Shown: positions 8,019-16,403 of the stretch, in pieces
How positions within the stretch are numbered: position 1 is the first letter of the stretch
Layout: each line of letters opens with the position of its first letter
Assembly (NCBI GenBank): GCA_037481615.1
Contig: JBBFLI010000020.1
DNA from: SpSt-501 sp037481615
GTDB taxonomy: Bacteria > Desulfobacterota > Desulfobacteria > Desulfobacterales > SpSt-501
DNA: 64,000 nt
Reading direction: 5' to 3' (one strand)
Translations under genes and position numbers: made by a program
Notes under the pieces: model-generated
Seen by the model: the letters and a program-made list of their open reading frames with translations, nothing else
Told to the model about the DNA's origin: nothing
The model's database searches: none

Positions 8019-8957
8019 ATGAAATACATCGGGGCCCACGTCAGCGCTGCCGGGGGGGTGGCGAAGGCCCCCCTGAATGCCGCCCGGATCGGGGCGGGCG
8101 CCTTCGCCCTGTTCACCAAGAACCAGCGGCAGTGGCGGGCCAAGGCGCTTGCCGCAGATGAGATCCGGGCTTTCAAGGAAAACTGCCGCAGGCAGGGCTT
8201 CGGCCCGCGGCAGATCCTCGCCCATGCAAGCTACCTGATCAACCTGGGGCACCCCGAGCGGGAGGGCCTCGCGAAGTCGCGCGCGGCATTGATCGACGAG
8301 ATGAACCGCTGCCGTGCGCTGGGGCTCTCCGCCCTCAACATCCACCCCGGAAGCCACCTCGGCCGCATCCCCGAGGGGGAATGCCTCGCCCGCATCGCGC
8401 AGTCGATCAACCTCGCCCTGGAGGCGGTCCCGGGCGTGAAGGTCGTGGTCGAGAACACGGCCGGCCAGGGCGGCCACCTCGGCCACCGCCTCGAGCACCT
8501 CGCCGCCGTCCTCGAGCGCATCTCCGACCGCTCCCGGGTGGGGGTGTGCCTCGATACCTGCCACGGCTTCGCCGCGGGATACGATCTCGCAAGCGCCGAG
8601 GGCTATGCGGAGTTTTTTGCGCGCTTCGAGGCCGTGGTGGGCCTTTCGTGTCTTGCGGGGCTCCACCTGAACGACAGCCGGAAGCCCCTGGGCAGCCGCG
8701 TCGACCGCCATGCCGGGATCGGCCGGGGGGCGCTCGGGCTCGAGGCCTTCCGGCGCATCATGAGGGACCCGCGCTTCGATGGGATCCCTCTGATCCTCGA
8801 GACGCCGGACCCGGAGCGCTGGCCCGAGGAGATCCGGCTGCTCAAGGAAATGGCGCAGCAGGGCGGTGGGGCCCTCCGCCTCGAGCCTGCCCCGGCTGCG
8901 CGGGGGGGCCTTGTCTATCGACCGGCGCATCTTGAACCTCGGCGGCGGATGATCTAA
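8019..8957 (+). CDS. nfo: Endonuclease IV (AP endonuclease)
   Basis: A DNA base-excision repair enzyme that cuts 5' to abasic sites using three zinc ions in a TIM barrel. The family markers are in order: GAHVSAAGGVAKAP at the N-terminus, FTKNQRQW, ILAHASYLINL, LNIHPGSHLG, VVENTAGQG, GVCLDTCHGFAAGYD, LHLNDSRKPLGSRVDRHAGIGRG and LETPDP. Together these supply the His, Asp and Glu metal ligands. At 312 residues it is slightly longer than the roughly 285-residue E. coli enzyme, the surplus being a low-complexity C-terminal tail. It sits alone between two TRAP cassettes. Confidence 0.95.
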   Translation: MKYIGAHVSAAGGVAKAPLNAARIGAGAFALFTKNQRQWRAKALAADEIRAFKENCRRQGFGPRQILAHASYLINLGHPEREGLAKSRAALIDEMNRCRALGLSALNIHPGSHLGRIPEGECLARIAQSINLALEAVPGVKVVVENTAGQGGHLGHRLEHLAAVLERISDRSRVGVCLDTCHGFAAGYDLASAEGYAEFFARFEAVVGLSCLAGLHLNDSRKPLGSRVDRHAGIGRGALGLEAFRRIMRDPRFDGIPLILETPDPERWPEEIRLLKEMAQQGGGALRLEPAPAARGGLVYRPAHLEPRRRMI

Positions 8958-9020
8958 ATGGCGGCTGGGCGGCTCCTTCGGGGGACGGCGGGCCGCCGTT
9001 CGACCGGCTGAGGCGGGGAG

Positions 9021-9386
9021 ATGATCATCAAGCGGGAAGAGATGAAGCTCGAGCGGCGCGAGCCCTTCGCCGGCGGCAAGGGCGGCGGAACGCTCCGCCA
9101 CGCCATCCCCCCCGGCGCCTCCGTCCCCGGGAGCCGCTTCCGGCTGATCAGCCAGGTGGCGCTCGACCCGGGGGCGGAGATCGGCGAACACGTCCACGCC
9201 GACAACGAAGAAATCTACTGGGTGCTCTCCGGCTCCGGCGTCTTCCGCGACGACGGCCGCGAGGTGCCCGCCAACCCCGGCGACCTGATTCTCACCCGGC
9301 GGGGGCATGCGCACGGGTTGCGGAACACGGGCGCCGAACCCCTGGTTTTCCTGGCCGTGGTCGCCGGCGACCCCGCCCCGGAGTGA
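9021..9386 (+). CDS. Cupin-domain protein preceding TRAP cassette 2
   Basis: A 121-residue cupin_2 protein. Motif 1 is EHVHADNEEIYWVLSGSG (His, His, Glu) and motif 2 is NPGDLILTRRGHAHGLRNTG, consistent with one bound metal ion. It ends 32 bp before the second dctP and points the same way, mirroring cassette 1 where a cupin follows dctM. A role in handling the transported compound, by sensing, isomerisation or binding, is inferred from context only. Confidence 0.82.
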   Translation: MIIKREEMKLERREPFAGGKGGGTLRHAIPPGASVPGSRFRLISQVALDPGAEIGEHVHADNEEIYWVLSGSGVFRDDGREVPANPGDLILTRRGHAHGLRNTGAEPLVFLAVVAGDPAPE

Positions 9387-9418
9387 TCGGCGGCCCGTCG
9401 ATCGAAAGGAGGCATCGA

Positions 9419-10408
9419 ATGAAGCGTCTTGTGAAGCGTCTTGGGGTTCTCGCAGGGATCGTGTGGATGGGCGTTTGCCTTTGCCTCTCCGCCGCGCAGG
9501 CGGAGACCGTGATCAAGATCGGCCACGTGCTCAACGCCGACCATGTCTGGCACACCTGCCTCACGGGGTTCGCCGACGAGGTCGCAAAGGCCACCGGCGG
9601 GCGCGTCGCGGTCCGGATCTACCCGGGCAGCCAGCTCGGCAACGAAAAAGACATGATCGAAGGAATGACGCTTCAGACCGTGGACGGCGGCCTGATCGGC
9701 GGGGGATCCTTCCAGGCGATCGAGCCCAAGTTCGGCATCGAGGCGCTGCCCTACGCCTGGCCGACCCACGAGGCGGCTTACCGCGCCCTCGACGGGGAGC
9801 TCGGCGCCCTGCTGCTCAAGGCGCTCGCCGCCAAGGGGATCGTGGGGCTCGCCTGGTGGGAGAACGGCTTCCGCCACATCACCAACAACAGGCGCCCCAT
9901 CGTGAAGCCCGAGGACCTGAAAGGGTTGAAGATCCGGGTGACGCCCGACAAGATGCGCCTGGACACCTTCAAGACCCTCGGCGCCTCCCCCGTGCCGATC
10001 AACTTCGGCGAGCTCTACACGGCGCTGCAGCAGGGGGTGGTGGACGGGCAGGAGAACCCCTTCGCCATCATCTACTCGAGCGCCTTCTACGAGGTGCAGA
10101 AGTACCTCTCCCTGAGCGGCCACATCTGGGGGTCCGCGCTGCTCTGCGTGAACGCCTCCGTGTGGAAGAAGGTCTCGCCCGAGGACCAGGCGGCCGTCAT
10201 GAAGCTCGCCGCCAAGTGGCGCGACGAGGAGCGCCGCCTCACCGTGGCGCAGGAGAACGACTTCCTGGAGAAGCTCAAGCAGAAAGGCATGCAGGTCAAC
10301 GAGACGGACAAGGCCGCCTTCAAGAACGCGGTGAGGAGCGTCTGGGCGGACTACGAGGGGGTTTTCGGCAAGGATTTGATGAGCCTGGTCGAACGGTACG
10401 GGAAATAG
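9419..10408 (+). CDS. dctP: TRAP transporter substrate-binding protein, DctP family (cassette 2)
   Basis: A 329-residue exported solute receptor. GAAAGGAGG lies 8 bases before ATG 9419, and the signal peptide ends near SAAQA before ETVIKIGHVL. DctP signatures follow: YPGSQLGNEKDMIEGM, GLAWWENGFRHITNNRRPI, the ligand-binding arginine in LKGLKIRVTPDK, and GVVDGQENPFAII. It is clearly related to the cassette 1 protein but diverged around the ligand arginine (RVTPDKMR against RTMENPIH), so the substrates probably differ in shape while both are carboxylates. Confidence 0.93.
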   Translation: MKRLVKRLGVLAGIVWMGVCLCLSAAQAETVIKIGHVLNADHVWHTCLTGFADEVAKATGGRVAVRIYPGSQLGNEKDMIEGMTLQTVDGGLIGGGSFQAIEPKFGIEALPYAWPTHEAAYRALDGELGALLLKALAAKGIVGLAWWENGFRHITNNRRPIVKPEDLKGLKIRVTPDKMRLDTFKTLGASPVPINFGELYTALQQGVVDGQENPFAIIYSSAFYEVQKYLSLSGHIWGSALLCVNASVWKKVSPEDQAAVMKLAAKWRDEERRLTVAQENDFLEKLKQKGMQVNETDKAAFKNAVRSVWADYEGVFGKDLMSLVERYGK

Positions 10409-10414
10409 GGGCCG

Positions 10415-10891
10415 GTGGGCGGCGGTCGCGGCAAGATGTTCCCCACCCTCCTGCGGGCGGTCGACTTCCTGATCGCGACCGCCGTCGTCTTGACCTGCAT
10501 CGAGGTCCTGGTGGAGGTCGCGTTCCGGTACCTGTTTCATCTCCCCCTGCCCTGGGGGGCGGAGTTGTCCCAGACGCTGCTCGTCTGGGTCACGTTCGTC
10601 GGCGCGGCCTCGGCGCTTGCGCGCGGCGAGCACATGGCGATCGGGCTCGCCGTCCAGAAGGTGAAATCGCCCCGGCTGCGGTCGATCGTGCGGACGGCCG
10701 GGCGGCTCGCCGTCCTGGGGTTCCTCGGCCTGGGGGTCTGGGCCGGGGGGCTGGTGACCAGCAGGACCTGGGCGCTGCGGACGACGGCGCTCCAGATTCC
10801 GGCGGGCCTTCTCTACCTCGCCTTCCCCGCGGGCTGCCTGCTCATGGCGTTCATCGTCCTGCGGGAGCTTTCCCGGGGCGGAAAGGAGTGA
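10415..10891 (+). CDS. dctQ: TRAP transporter small membrane subunit DctQ (cassette 2)
   Basis: A 158-residue protein with four hydrophobic helices and the DctQ pattern PWGAELSQTLLVWVTFVGAASALARGEHMAI. It starts six bases after dctP (GTG) or at ATG 10436, which would remove seven residues. Unlike its counterpart at 4281 it is uninterrupted, so this cassette should be functional. It forms the membrane complex with the DctM that follows eight bases later. Confidence 0.9.
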   Translation: MGGGRGKMFPTLLRAVDFLIATAVVLTCIEVLVEVAFRYLFHLPLPWGAELSQTLLVWVTFVGAASALARGEHMAIGLAVQKVKSPRLRSIVRTAGRLAVLGFLGLGVWAGGLVTSRTWALRTTALQIPAGLLYLAFPAGCLLMAFIVLRELSRGGKE

Positions 10892-10898
10892 ACCCCCC

Positions 10899-12173
10899 GT
10901 GGCCACGCTCCTGATCGTCATGGCCGTGACCCTCCTCCTGGGGGTTCCCGTCGCCTTTGCGATCGCGATCTCGGGGGTGTTCTATCTCCTCGTCGAGTCC
11001 TCGGTGCCCGTGCTCGTCTTCGCCCAGCGGATGGTGGTCGGGGTCGACTCCTTCACGCTGCTTGCCATCCCGCTGTTTCTCCTGGCCGGGGCCGTGATGG
11101 CGGAGGGTGGGATCACGCCGCGCATCATGCGCCTGGCGGCGGCCTGCGTGGGTCACATCCCGGGCGGCATGGCGGTGGTGATGGTGCTCTCGTGCATGCT
11201 CTTCGGCGCCATCTCCGGCTCCGGCGTGGCCGATGTGGCCGCCATCGGCTCGATCATGCTGCCGGCGATGAAGAACCAGGGCTACAAGCCGGCCTTCAGC
11301 GCCGCGCTCCTCGGTTGCGCCGGCTCCCTCGGCACCATCATCCCCCCGAGCATCGTGATGGTGGTCCTGGGGGTGAGCATGGGGGTTTCGATCGGCAAGC
11401 TCTTCCTGGGGGGGATCCTGCCCGGCATCCTGGCCGGCGGGGCGCTGATGCTGATCTCCTGGGGGTTCTCCGTCCGGGAGAACTACCCTCGGCTCGAGAG
11501 GGCCTCCGGCAAAGAGATCCTTCAGGCCCTGCAGGGGGCGCTTCTTCCCCTGCTCACCCCGGCGATCATCATCGGCGGGATCGTCTACGGGGTTTTCACG
11601 GCCACGGAGGCGGGGGCGGTGGCCGTCCTCTACGCCTTCGTGCTCTCGGTGTTCGTTTACCGGAAGGTCACCCTGCGGCGGTTTTTCGAAGTTTGCCTCG
11701 AGGTGGGGCGGACCAGCGCCGTGGTTCTGTTCATCATCGCCGCGGCGAGCCTCTTCGGGTGGATCCTGACCGCGGAGGACATTCCCCAGAAGGTGGCCTC
11801 CTTTCTCCTCTCCGTCTCCCGTGAGCGCTGGGCCCTGCTGATCCTCTTCAACCTGCTGCTCGTCCTGCTGGGGATGTTCATGGAGACCATTGCGATCATC
11901 CTGATCGTGGTCCCGATCTTCTTCCCGATCATGCAGCAGGTCGGTGTGGACCCGATCCATTTCGGAGTCATGATCTGCGTGAATCTGGCGGTCGGGGCGA
12001 ACACGCCGCCCCTGGGCGTCGATCTGCTGGCCGCGTGCAAGATCGCCGGAATCCCCTACGAGGACTCTTTCCGCTATATATTGCCCTTCGTCGGGGCCAT
12101 GGTCGCCGCGCTCGCCCTGATCGTCGCGTTCCCGCCGCTGGTGACGGCGATCCCGAACTGGTTCATGCGCTGA
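10899..12173 (+). CDS. dctM: TRAP transporter large permease DctM (cassette 2)
   Basis: A 424-residue polytopic permease with all DctM landmarks: LLAIPLFLLAGAVMAEGGIT, FGAISGSGVADVAAIGS, IIPPSIVMVVLGVSMG and GANTPPLGVDLLAACK. GTG start with AAGGAG 10 bases upstream, overlapping the end of dctQ. It is the sodium-coupled transport subunit for the second DctP. No catabolic gene follows it, so the pathway served must be elsewhere or shared with cassette 1. Confidence 0.93.
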   Translation: MATLLIVMAVTLLLGVPVAFAIAISGVFYLLVESSVPVLVFAQRMVVGVDSFTLLAIPLFLLAGAVMAEGGITPRIMRLAAACVGHIPGGMAVVMVLSCMLFGAISGSGVADVAAIGSIMLPAMKNQGYKPAFSAALLGCAGSLGTIIPPSIVMVVLGVSMGVSIGKLFLGGILPGILAGGALMLISWGFSVRENYPRLERASGKEILQALQGALLPLLTPAIIIGGIVYGVFTATEAGAVAVLYAFVLSVFVYRKVTLRRFFEVCLEVGRTSAVVLFIIAAASLFGWILTAEDIPQKVASFLLSVSRERWALLILFNLLLVLLGMFMETIAIILIVVPIFFPIMQQVGVDPIHFGVMICVNLAVGANTPPLGVDLLAACKIAGIPYEDSFRYILPFVGAMVAALALIVAFPPLVTAIPNWFMR

Positions 12174-12261
12174 CGATCTTCGCCAAGGGCGCGGGCGGGG
12201 CATCCCCCGGCTTCCCTGGAAAGAAGCCGGAGCGGCGCAACTCGAGTTGCGGGGCGCTGAA

Positions 12262-13614
12262 TTGCGAAACCTTCTGATTTCCGGCGTTCTCATCGCGGCC
12301 TGGCTGACCCCGCGGGTGGCGGCGGCCGAGGATTGCTGGACGGCGACGCTTCAGGTTGCCGTCGAGGAGAGCTACGGGACCGAGGGCCGCAAGAAAGGGG
12401 AGGTCTATCGCCGCTGGGATCGGTTGCAGGGGGAGGGCGAGGTCCGCTTCCTGGTCGGCGGGGGCAAAAAGGGGATCGTGCACCAGAGCCTTCGGGGCGG
12501 CTGGGAGGGGACGATCTTCCGGGAGACCTCCTGCGTGGTCCACGAGGGAAAAATCTCCGGGAGGTTGACCGAGGGGGTGACCCGCAAGGACGCGATCCAT
12601 ACGGCTTTCTGGTCCATGCGCCTGGAGGGTCACTCGGCGGCGAAGGCCGCGAAGGGCTGCCGCCAGGAGACCTTCCCCGACATCGCGGAGGAGGAAGAGC
12701 GGGCCGATCCACGGTTCCACGATATCGTTCACCCCGGCCTGGACAGGCTGGTTTCGCTCTGCAAGAAGGCCCGTTCCTTGCCGGCGCTCGGGGATTGCCG
12801 CACGACGCCCGATGAGATCTCCGGGCATCTGACGCTGACGCAGTCTTCGCCGGGGGTGGGTGAGCCGACCGTCCTGAGTCTCGGGGGGCTGGATGTTCGC
12901 TACCAGACGCGCTACAGGTGGGCGGCGCGTCGGGTCCCCTGCGGCTGCACGGCCGCCGTCGTTCGTGTGGTCGGGGAGGCGCGGCTGAACGGCCGGCCGC
13001 TCCGGGAAGGGGTCGAATTCAGCCTGAGCGGGGCGACGATCGAGACGATCGGCCGGGGGCAGGTCGTGATCGAGACCCCGGATCACCTGCAGATCCGCGT
13101 CAAATCGCGGACGCGGATGGATCTCTCCGGGCTCTGCCGGGAGATCGAAGCGGGGCGGGACGAAAGCCCGCGGTGGATCCGGGACATCTCCGGGGCCTTT
13201 TATCTCATCGCCAAAAAACTCGCCGGTGCGGACGGCAAGGGGCCCTGGGGGATCCAGGCCACCGCCGGCGCCCCGCGCGGAGGCCTGGTCCCGGAGCGGC
13301 CCCTGATCGCGGCGGTCGGATTCCGGCCGGGAACGACCCCGGCGCCCCTCTTTCTCGCCGGGGGGGGAGCCGGTGAAGAGCGAACCGACAGCGACGAGGC
13401 CGCGGCCCGGCAGGCCCCGGCGGCCGTATTCTGCCACTACCGCCCCGAGGAGGGGATTCTCCTGCTCGAGGTGTTGCGGGGGGCGCTGATGGTGCGGGAG
13501 TCGGCGGGAGGCACGAGGCTCCTGCGGGAAGGGGAGGCTTTTCAGAGGCGCTGGCCGCCCGATCTCGACCCGGCGAAGCTGCAGACGGTGGCAGCCTGGT
13601 TCGCCCCCCAATAG
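12262..13614 (+). CDS. Secreted protein of unknown function with FecR-like segment
   Basis: From TTG 12262 the product is 450 residues and starts with a signal peptide (RNLLISGVLIAAWL, cleavage after VAAA). A second TTG at 12247 would add five residues. The middle segment FSLSGATIETIGRGQVVIE, then HLQIRVKSRTRMDL (about residues 250-290), has the alternating strand pattern of FecR-type envelope domains. A second such pattern near the end (VLRGALMVRESAGGTRLLREGE) supports a repeated beta fold. Several Cys pairs suggest an oxidised, extracytoplasmic protein. The stop codon TAG is the first three bases of the repeat at 13612. Function unknown. Confidence 0.6.
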   Translation: MRNLLISGVLIAAWLTPRVAAAEDCWTATLQVAVEESYGTEGRKKGEVYRRWDRLQGEGEVRFLVGGGKKGIVHQSLRGGWEGTIFRETSCVVHEGKISGRLTEGVTRKDAIHTAFWSMRLEGHSAAKAAKGCRQETFPDIAEEEERADPRFHDIVHPGLDRLVSLCKKARSLPALGDCRTTPDEISGHLTLTQSSPGVGEPTVLSLGGLDVRYQTRYRWAARRVPCGCTAAVVRVVGEARLNGRPLREGVEFSLSGATIETIGRGQVVIETPDHLQIRVKSRTRMDLSGLCREIEAGRDESPRWIRDISGAFYLIAKKLAGADGKGPWGIQATAGAPRGGLVPERPLIAAVGFRPGTTPAPLFLAGGGAGEERTDSDEAAARQAPAAVFCHYRPEEGILLLEVLRGALMVRESAGGTRLLREGEAFQRRWPPDLDPAKLQTVAAWFAPQ

Positions 13615-13637
13615 GGGACGTCCATTCATATATCATT
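13612..13637 (+). repeat. Half copy of the TAGGGGACGTCCATT palindromic repeat
   Basis: TAGGGGACGTCCATT followed by CATATATCATT matches the left half of the complete element at 19850-19915 with one mismatch. The right arm is missing. Its TAG is the stop codon of the secreted protein gene. Confidence 0.85.
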
Positions 13638-13690
13638 TTCCCGCTCCTTTGCACTCCAAATGATCCGCGGCGAAAGCCGCCGGGAGCCCC

Positions 13691-15265
13691 ATGGAACTCT
13701 TTCCGCCGCTGACCTTTTCGGCCGCCGGAGTGTTGGCCGTCTTGCTCGCCCTCGTCGTGCTGATCTTCCTCACGGCGCGCAGGAAAACCCTGGAGCCCGA
13801 TGCCTTTGAAAAAAGACTGCGCGATCTCGAGCAGCTTCACGAGCGCACCGAACGCACCCTGCGGGAGGAGCTGGGACGGAACCGGGAGGAAGCCGCGGCC
13901 GCCCGGCAGCGGCTGAGGCAGGAGATCGCCGTCGTGATCCGGAAGTTCGGGGAAGGCCTGCAGCGGCAGCTCGAGCGGCTGACGGGCAGTCTGGGCGAGC
14001 GGCAGGATCAGCTTCGCGGCGCCGTCGAGGAGAGGCTCGCGCGGATGCTCCAGGAGGCCGCCCAGGGGCTCGATCGCCTGCAGGGGGCTCTCACGGGCGC
14101 AAGCGGCCGGATGCGCGAGGAGACGGGGCAGGCGCTCAAGTCCTTCAACGACACGGTCCTGCAGGCCCTGACGGCGATGAGCGAACTCCAGAAAACGGAG
14201 TTTGCGGCATTCGCCGCGCAGCTGGAACGGCTCTCCGAATCCCATGTACAGCGGATCGAGGCTCTCCGGCAGGCGGTCGAGGAGAACCTGAGCGCGATCC
14301 AGCAGGAAAACCGTGCCCGCCTGGAGGACATGCGCCGCACCGTGGAGGAAAAGCTCGAGGGGACGCTCGAGAAGCGCCTGGGGGAGTCTTTCCGGCAAGT
14401 GAGCGAGCGGCTGGAGCAGGTGCACCGGGGCCTGGGCGAGATGCAGGCGCTCGCCGCCGGCGTGGGCGACTTGAAGCGGATGCTGGCGAACGTCAAGACC
14501 CGGGGCACCTGGGGCGAAGTCCAGCTCGGGGCCCTCCTTTCCGAGGTGCTGGCGGCCGAGCAGTTCGCCGAGAACGTGGCGACAAAGGAAGGCGGCGAGC
14601 GGGTCGAGTTTGCGATCCGGCTGCCGGGGCGCGGGGAAGAGGAGGAGCCGGTTCTCCTTCCGATCGATGCGAAGTTCCCTCTCGAGGACTACCTCCGGCT
14701 GACCGAGGCGCAGGAGCGGGCCGACGCCGCGGCCGCCGAGGAGGCTTCGCGCGGCCTGGAGATTCGCATCCGGCAATGTGCCGCGGACATCGCGCGCAAG
14801 TACCTGAACCCGCCGCGGACGACCGATTTTGCGATCCTGTTTCTCCCCACCGAAGGCCTCTTCGCCGAGGTGGTGCGCCGCCCCGGCCTCGCCGAGACGG
14901 TCCAGCGGGAGAGCCGGGTCGTGATCGCCGGGCCCACGACGCTCTGGTCGATTCTGACGAGCCTGCAGATGGGCTTCCGCACTCTGGCGATTGAGAAGCG
15001 CTCGAGCGAGGTCTGGAAGCTGCTCGCGGCGGTCAAGACCGAGTGGGGACGCTACGGAGAGATCCTGCAGCGGGTGCAGAGGAAGCTCCAGGAAGCCTCG
15101 AGCACGATCGAGAAGGCCGAGCGGCGAAGCCGGGTGATCGGCCGCAGGCTGCGGGAGGTCGAGGAGCTCCCGCCAGGCGAGGCGCAAGGGTTGCTGGGGC
15201 TTCAACCCGCCGTTGCCGCGGGCGATGAAGATCGGCAAAGAGAGCCCGGGGCGGGCGCGGAGTGA
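13691..15265 (+). CDS. rmuC: DNA recombination protein RmuC homologue
   Basis: A 524-residue protein with an N-terminal membrane anchor (residues 10-28), a long coiled coil (about 35-235, rich in Glu, Arg and Leu) and the conserved RmuC nuclease-like core (about 250-455: RGTWGEVQLGALLSEVL, LPIDAKFPLEDYLRL, DFAILFLPTEGLFAEV and IAGPTTLWSILTSLQMGF). RmuC proteins limit inversions at short repeats and are built like PD-(D/E)XK nucleases. The last 30 residues are low-complexity and overlap the start region of the next gene. It sits between copies of the palindromic repeat. Confidence 0.9.
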   Translation: MELFPPLTFSAAGVLAVLLALVVLIFLTARRKTLEPDAFEKRLRDLEQLHERTERTLREELGRNREEAAAARQRLRQEIAVVIRKFGEGLQRQLERLTGSLGERQDQLRGAVEERLARMLQEAAQGLDRLQGALTGASGRMREETGQALKSFNDTVLQALTAMSELQKTEFAAFAAQLERLSESHVQRIEALRQAVEENLSAIQQENRARLEDMRRTVEEKLEGTLEKRLGESFRQVSERLEQVHRGLGEMQALAAGVGDLKRMLANVKTRGTWGEVQLGALLSEVLAAEQFAENVATKEGGERVEFAIRLPGRGEEEEPVLLPIDAKFPLEDYLRLTEAQERADAAAAEEASRGLEIRIRQCAADIARKYLNPPRTTDFAILFLPTEGLFAEVVRRPGLAETVQRESRVVIAGPTTLWSILTSLQMGFRTLAIEKRSSEVWKLLAAVKTEWGRYGEILQRVQRKLQEASSTIEKAERRSRVIGRRLREVEELPPGEAQGLLGLQPAVAAGDEDRQREPGAGAE

Positions 15266-15318
15266 TCCAGGTCGCCCTCCGCAGTCCCCTGCCGCCCAGG
15301 CTCCGGGGGGAGATGCCC

Positions 15319-16313
15319 ATGTTGAGCCGAAGAATGTTTTTGGCGGCCGCGGGCGCGACGCCCTCCGTGAGATGGTGCGCTACGCGACCCTGGCCCCCTC
15401 GAGCCACAATACCCAGTGCTGGCGGTTTCGGGCGGCCGAGCGATCCGTCGCCATCCTCCCGGATTTCGCACGCCGCTGCCCGCTCGTCGACCCCGACGAC
15501 CACCACCTGTTCGTGAGTCTCGGCTGCGCGGCGCAGAACCTGCTCCTCGCGGCGGAGGCGATGGGCTTCCGCGGTGAGGCGGTCTACGATGACCGGGACG
15601 GAGGGGCGATCCGGGTTCAACTCGAGAAAAACACCCCCCGGCGATCGCCGCTCTTCGAGGCCATTCCGAGGCGGCAATCGACACGGGGCGAGTACGACGG
15701 GACTCCTCTTTCCAACCGGGAATTGCGTTTTTTCGAGGGGTCTGGTTGCGGCGATGGGGTCGAGGTGCGCCTGATCACCGAGCGCCGGGAGATGGAGAGG
15801 GTCCTCGAGTTCGTGGTCGAGGCGAACCGGGTGCAGATGCGCGACCCCGCCTTCGTGCGGGAGTTGAAGTCCTGGATCCGGTACGACGGGCGCGAGGCCG
15901 TGCAGCGGGGCGACGGGCTCTTTTCCGCGTCCTCCGGCAACCCGACCGTCCCCCCTTTCCTCGGCCGCCTGATGTTCGACCTTTTCCTCGACGAGGCGAG
16001 GGAGACCGCGAAATACAGCAGGCACATCCGCAGCGCGGCGGGCCTTGCCGTCTTTTTCTCCGGGGGCGATGACCGGGCCCGCTGGGTCGCGGCGGGCCGC
16101 GCCTTCCAGCGCCTCGCCCTCCAGGCCGAGGTCCTTGATGTGCGCACGGCGCACCTGAACCAGCCGCTCGAGGTCGCCCCGCTCCGCGCTTCCTTCGCGG
16201 CCGCCTTCGGCCTGGGAAAGGCCCGGCCGGACCTCCTCATCCGCTTCGGGCACGGCCCCAAACTTCCGCCTTCCCTGCGGCGGCCGATCGATCGGGTAAT
16301 CGAAGCAGTATAG
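15319..16313 (+). pseudogene. Acg-like nitroreductase with twin-arginine leader, frameshifted near its N-terminus
   Basis: ATG 15319, behind a GGGGGGAG ribosome site, encodes a Tat-type leader, MLSRRMFLAAAGA. After about 13 codons the frame must change, near 15355, to join LREMVRYATLAPSSHNTQCW, the FMN-binding start of Acg-type nitroreductases. The downstream frame is open to TAG 16311-16313 and includes IPRRQSTRGEY, AGLAVFF and AGRAFQRLALQAE. Spacing between leader and core is much shorter than usual, so a deletion may accompany the shift. A leaderless version could start upstream in the second frame, but no convincing start codon is seen. The stop comes from the repeat at 16311. Confidence 0.7.
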
Positions 16314-16336
16314 GGGACGTCCATTGATATATCATT
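16311..16336 (+). repeat. Half copy of the TAGGGGACGTCCATT palindromic repeat
   Basis: The left 26 bases of the complete element at 19850 are repeated exactly (TAGGGGACGTCCATT then GATATATCATT). The right arm is absent. TAG serves as the nitroreductase stop codon. Confidence 0.85.
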
Positions 16337-16403
16337 ATGGCTTTTTCGGCTGATGCCCCGATAAACATCCCCCGCGTGCCGCCGGGGCAAAAGGTTTCGT
16401 AAG

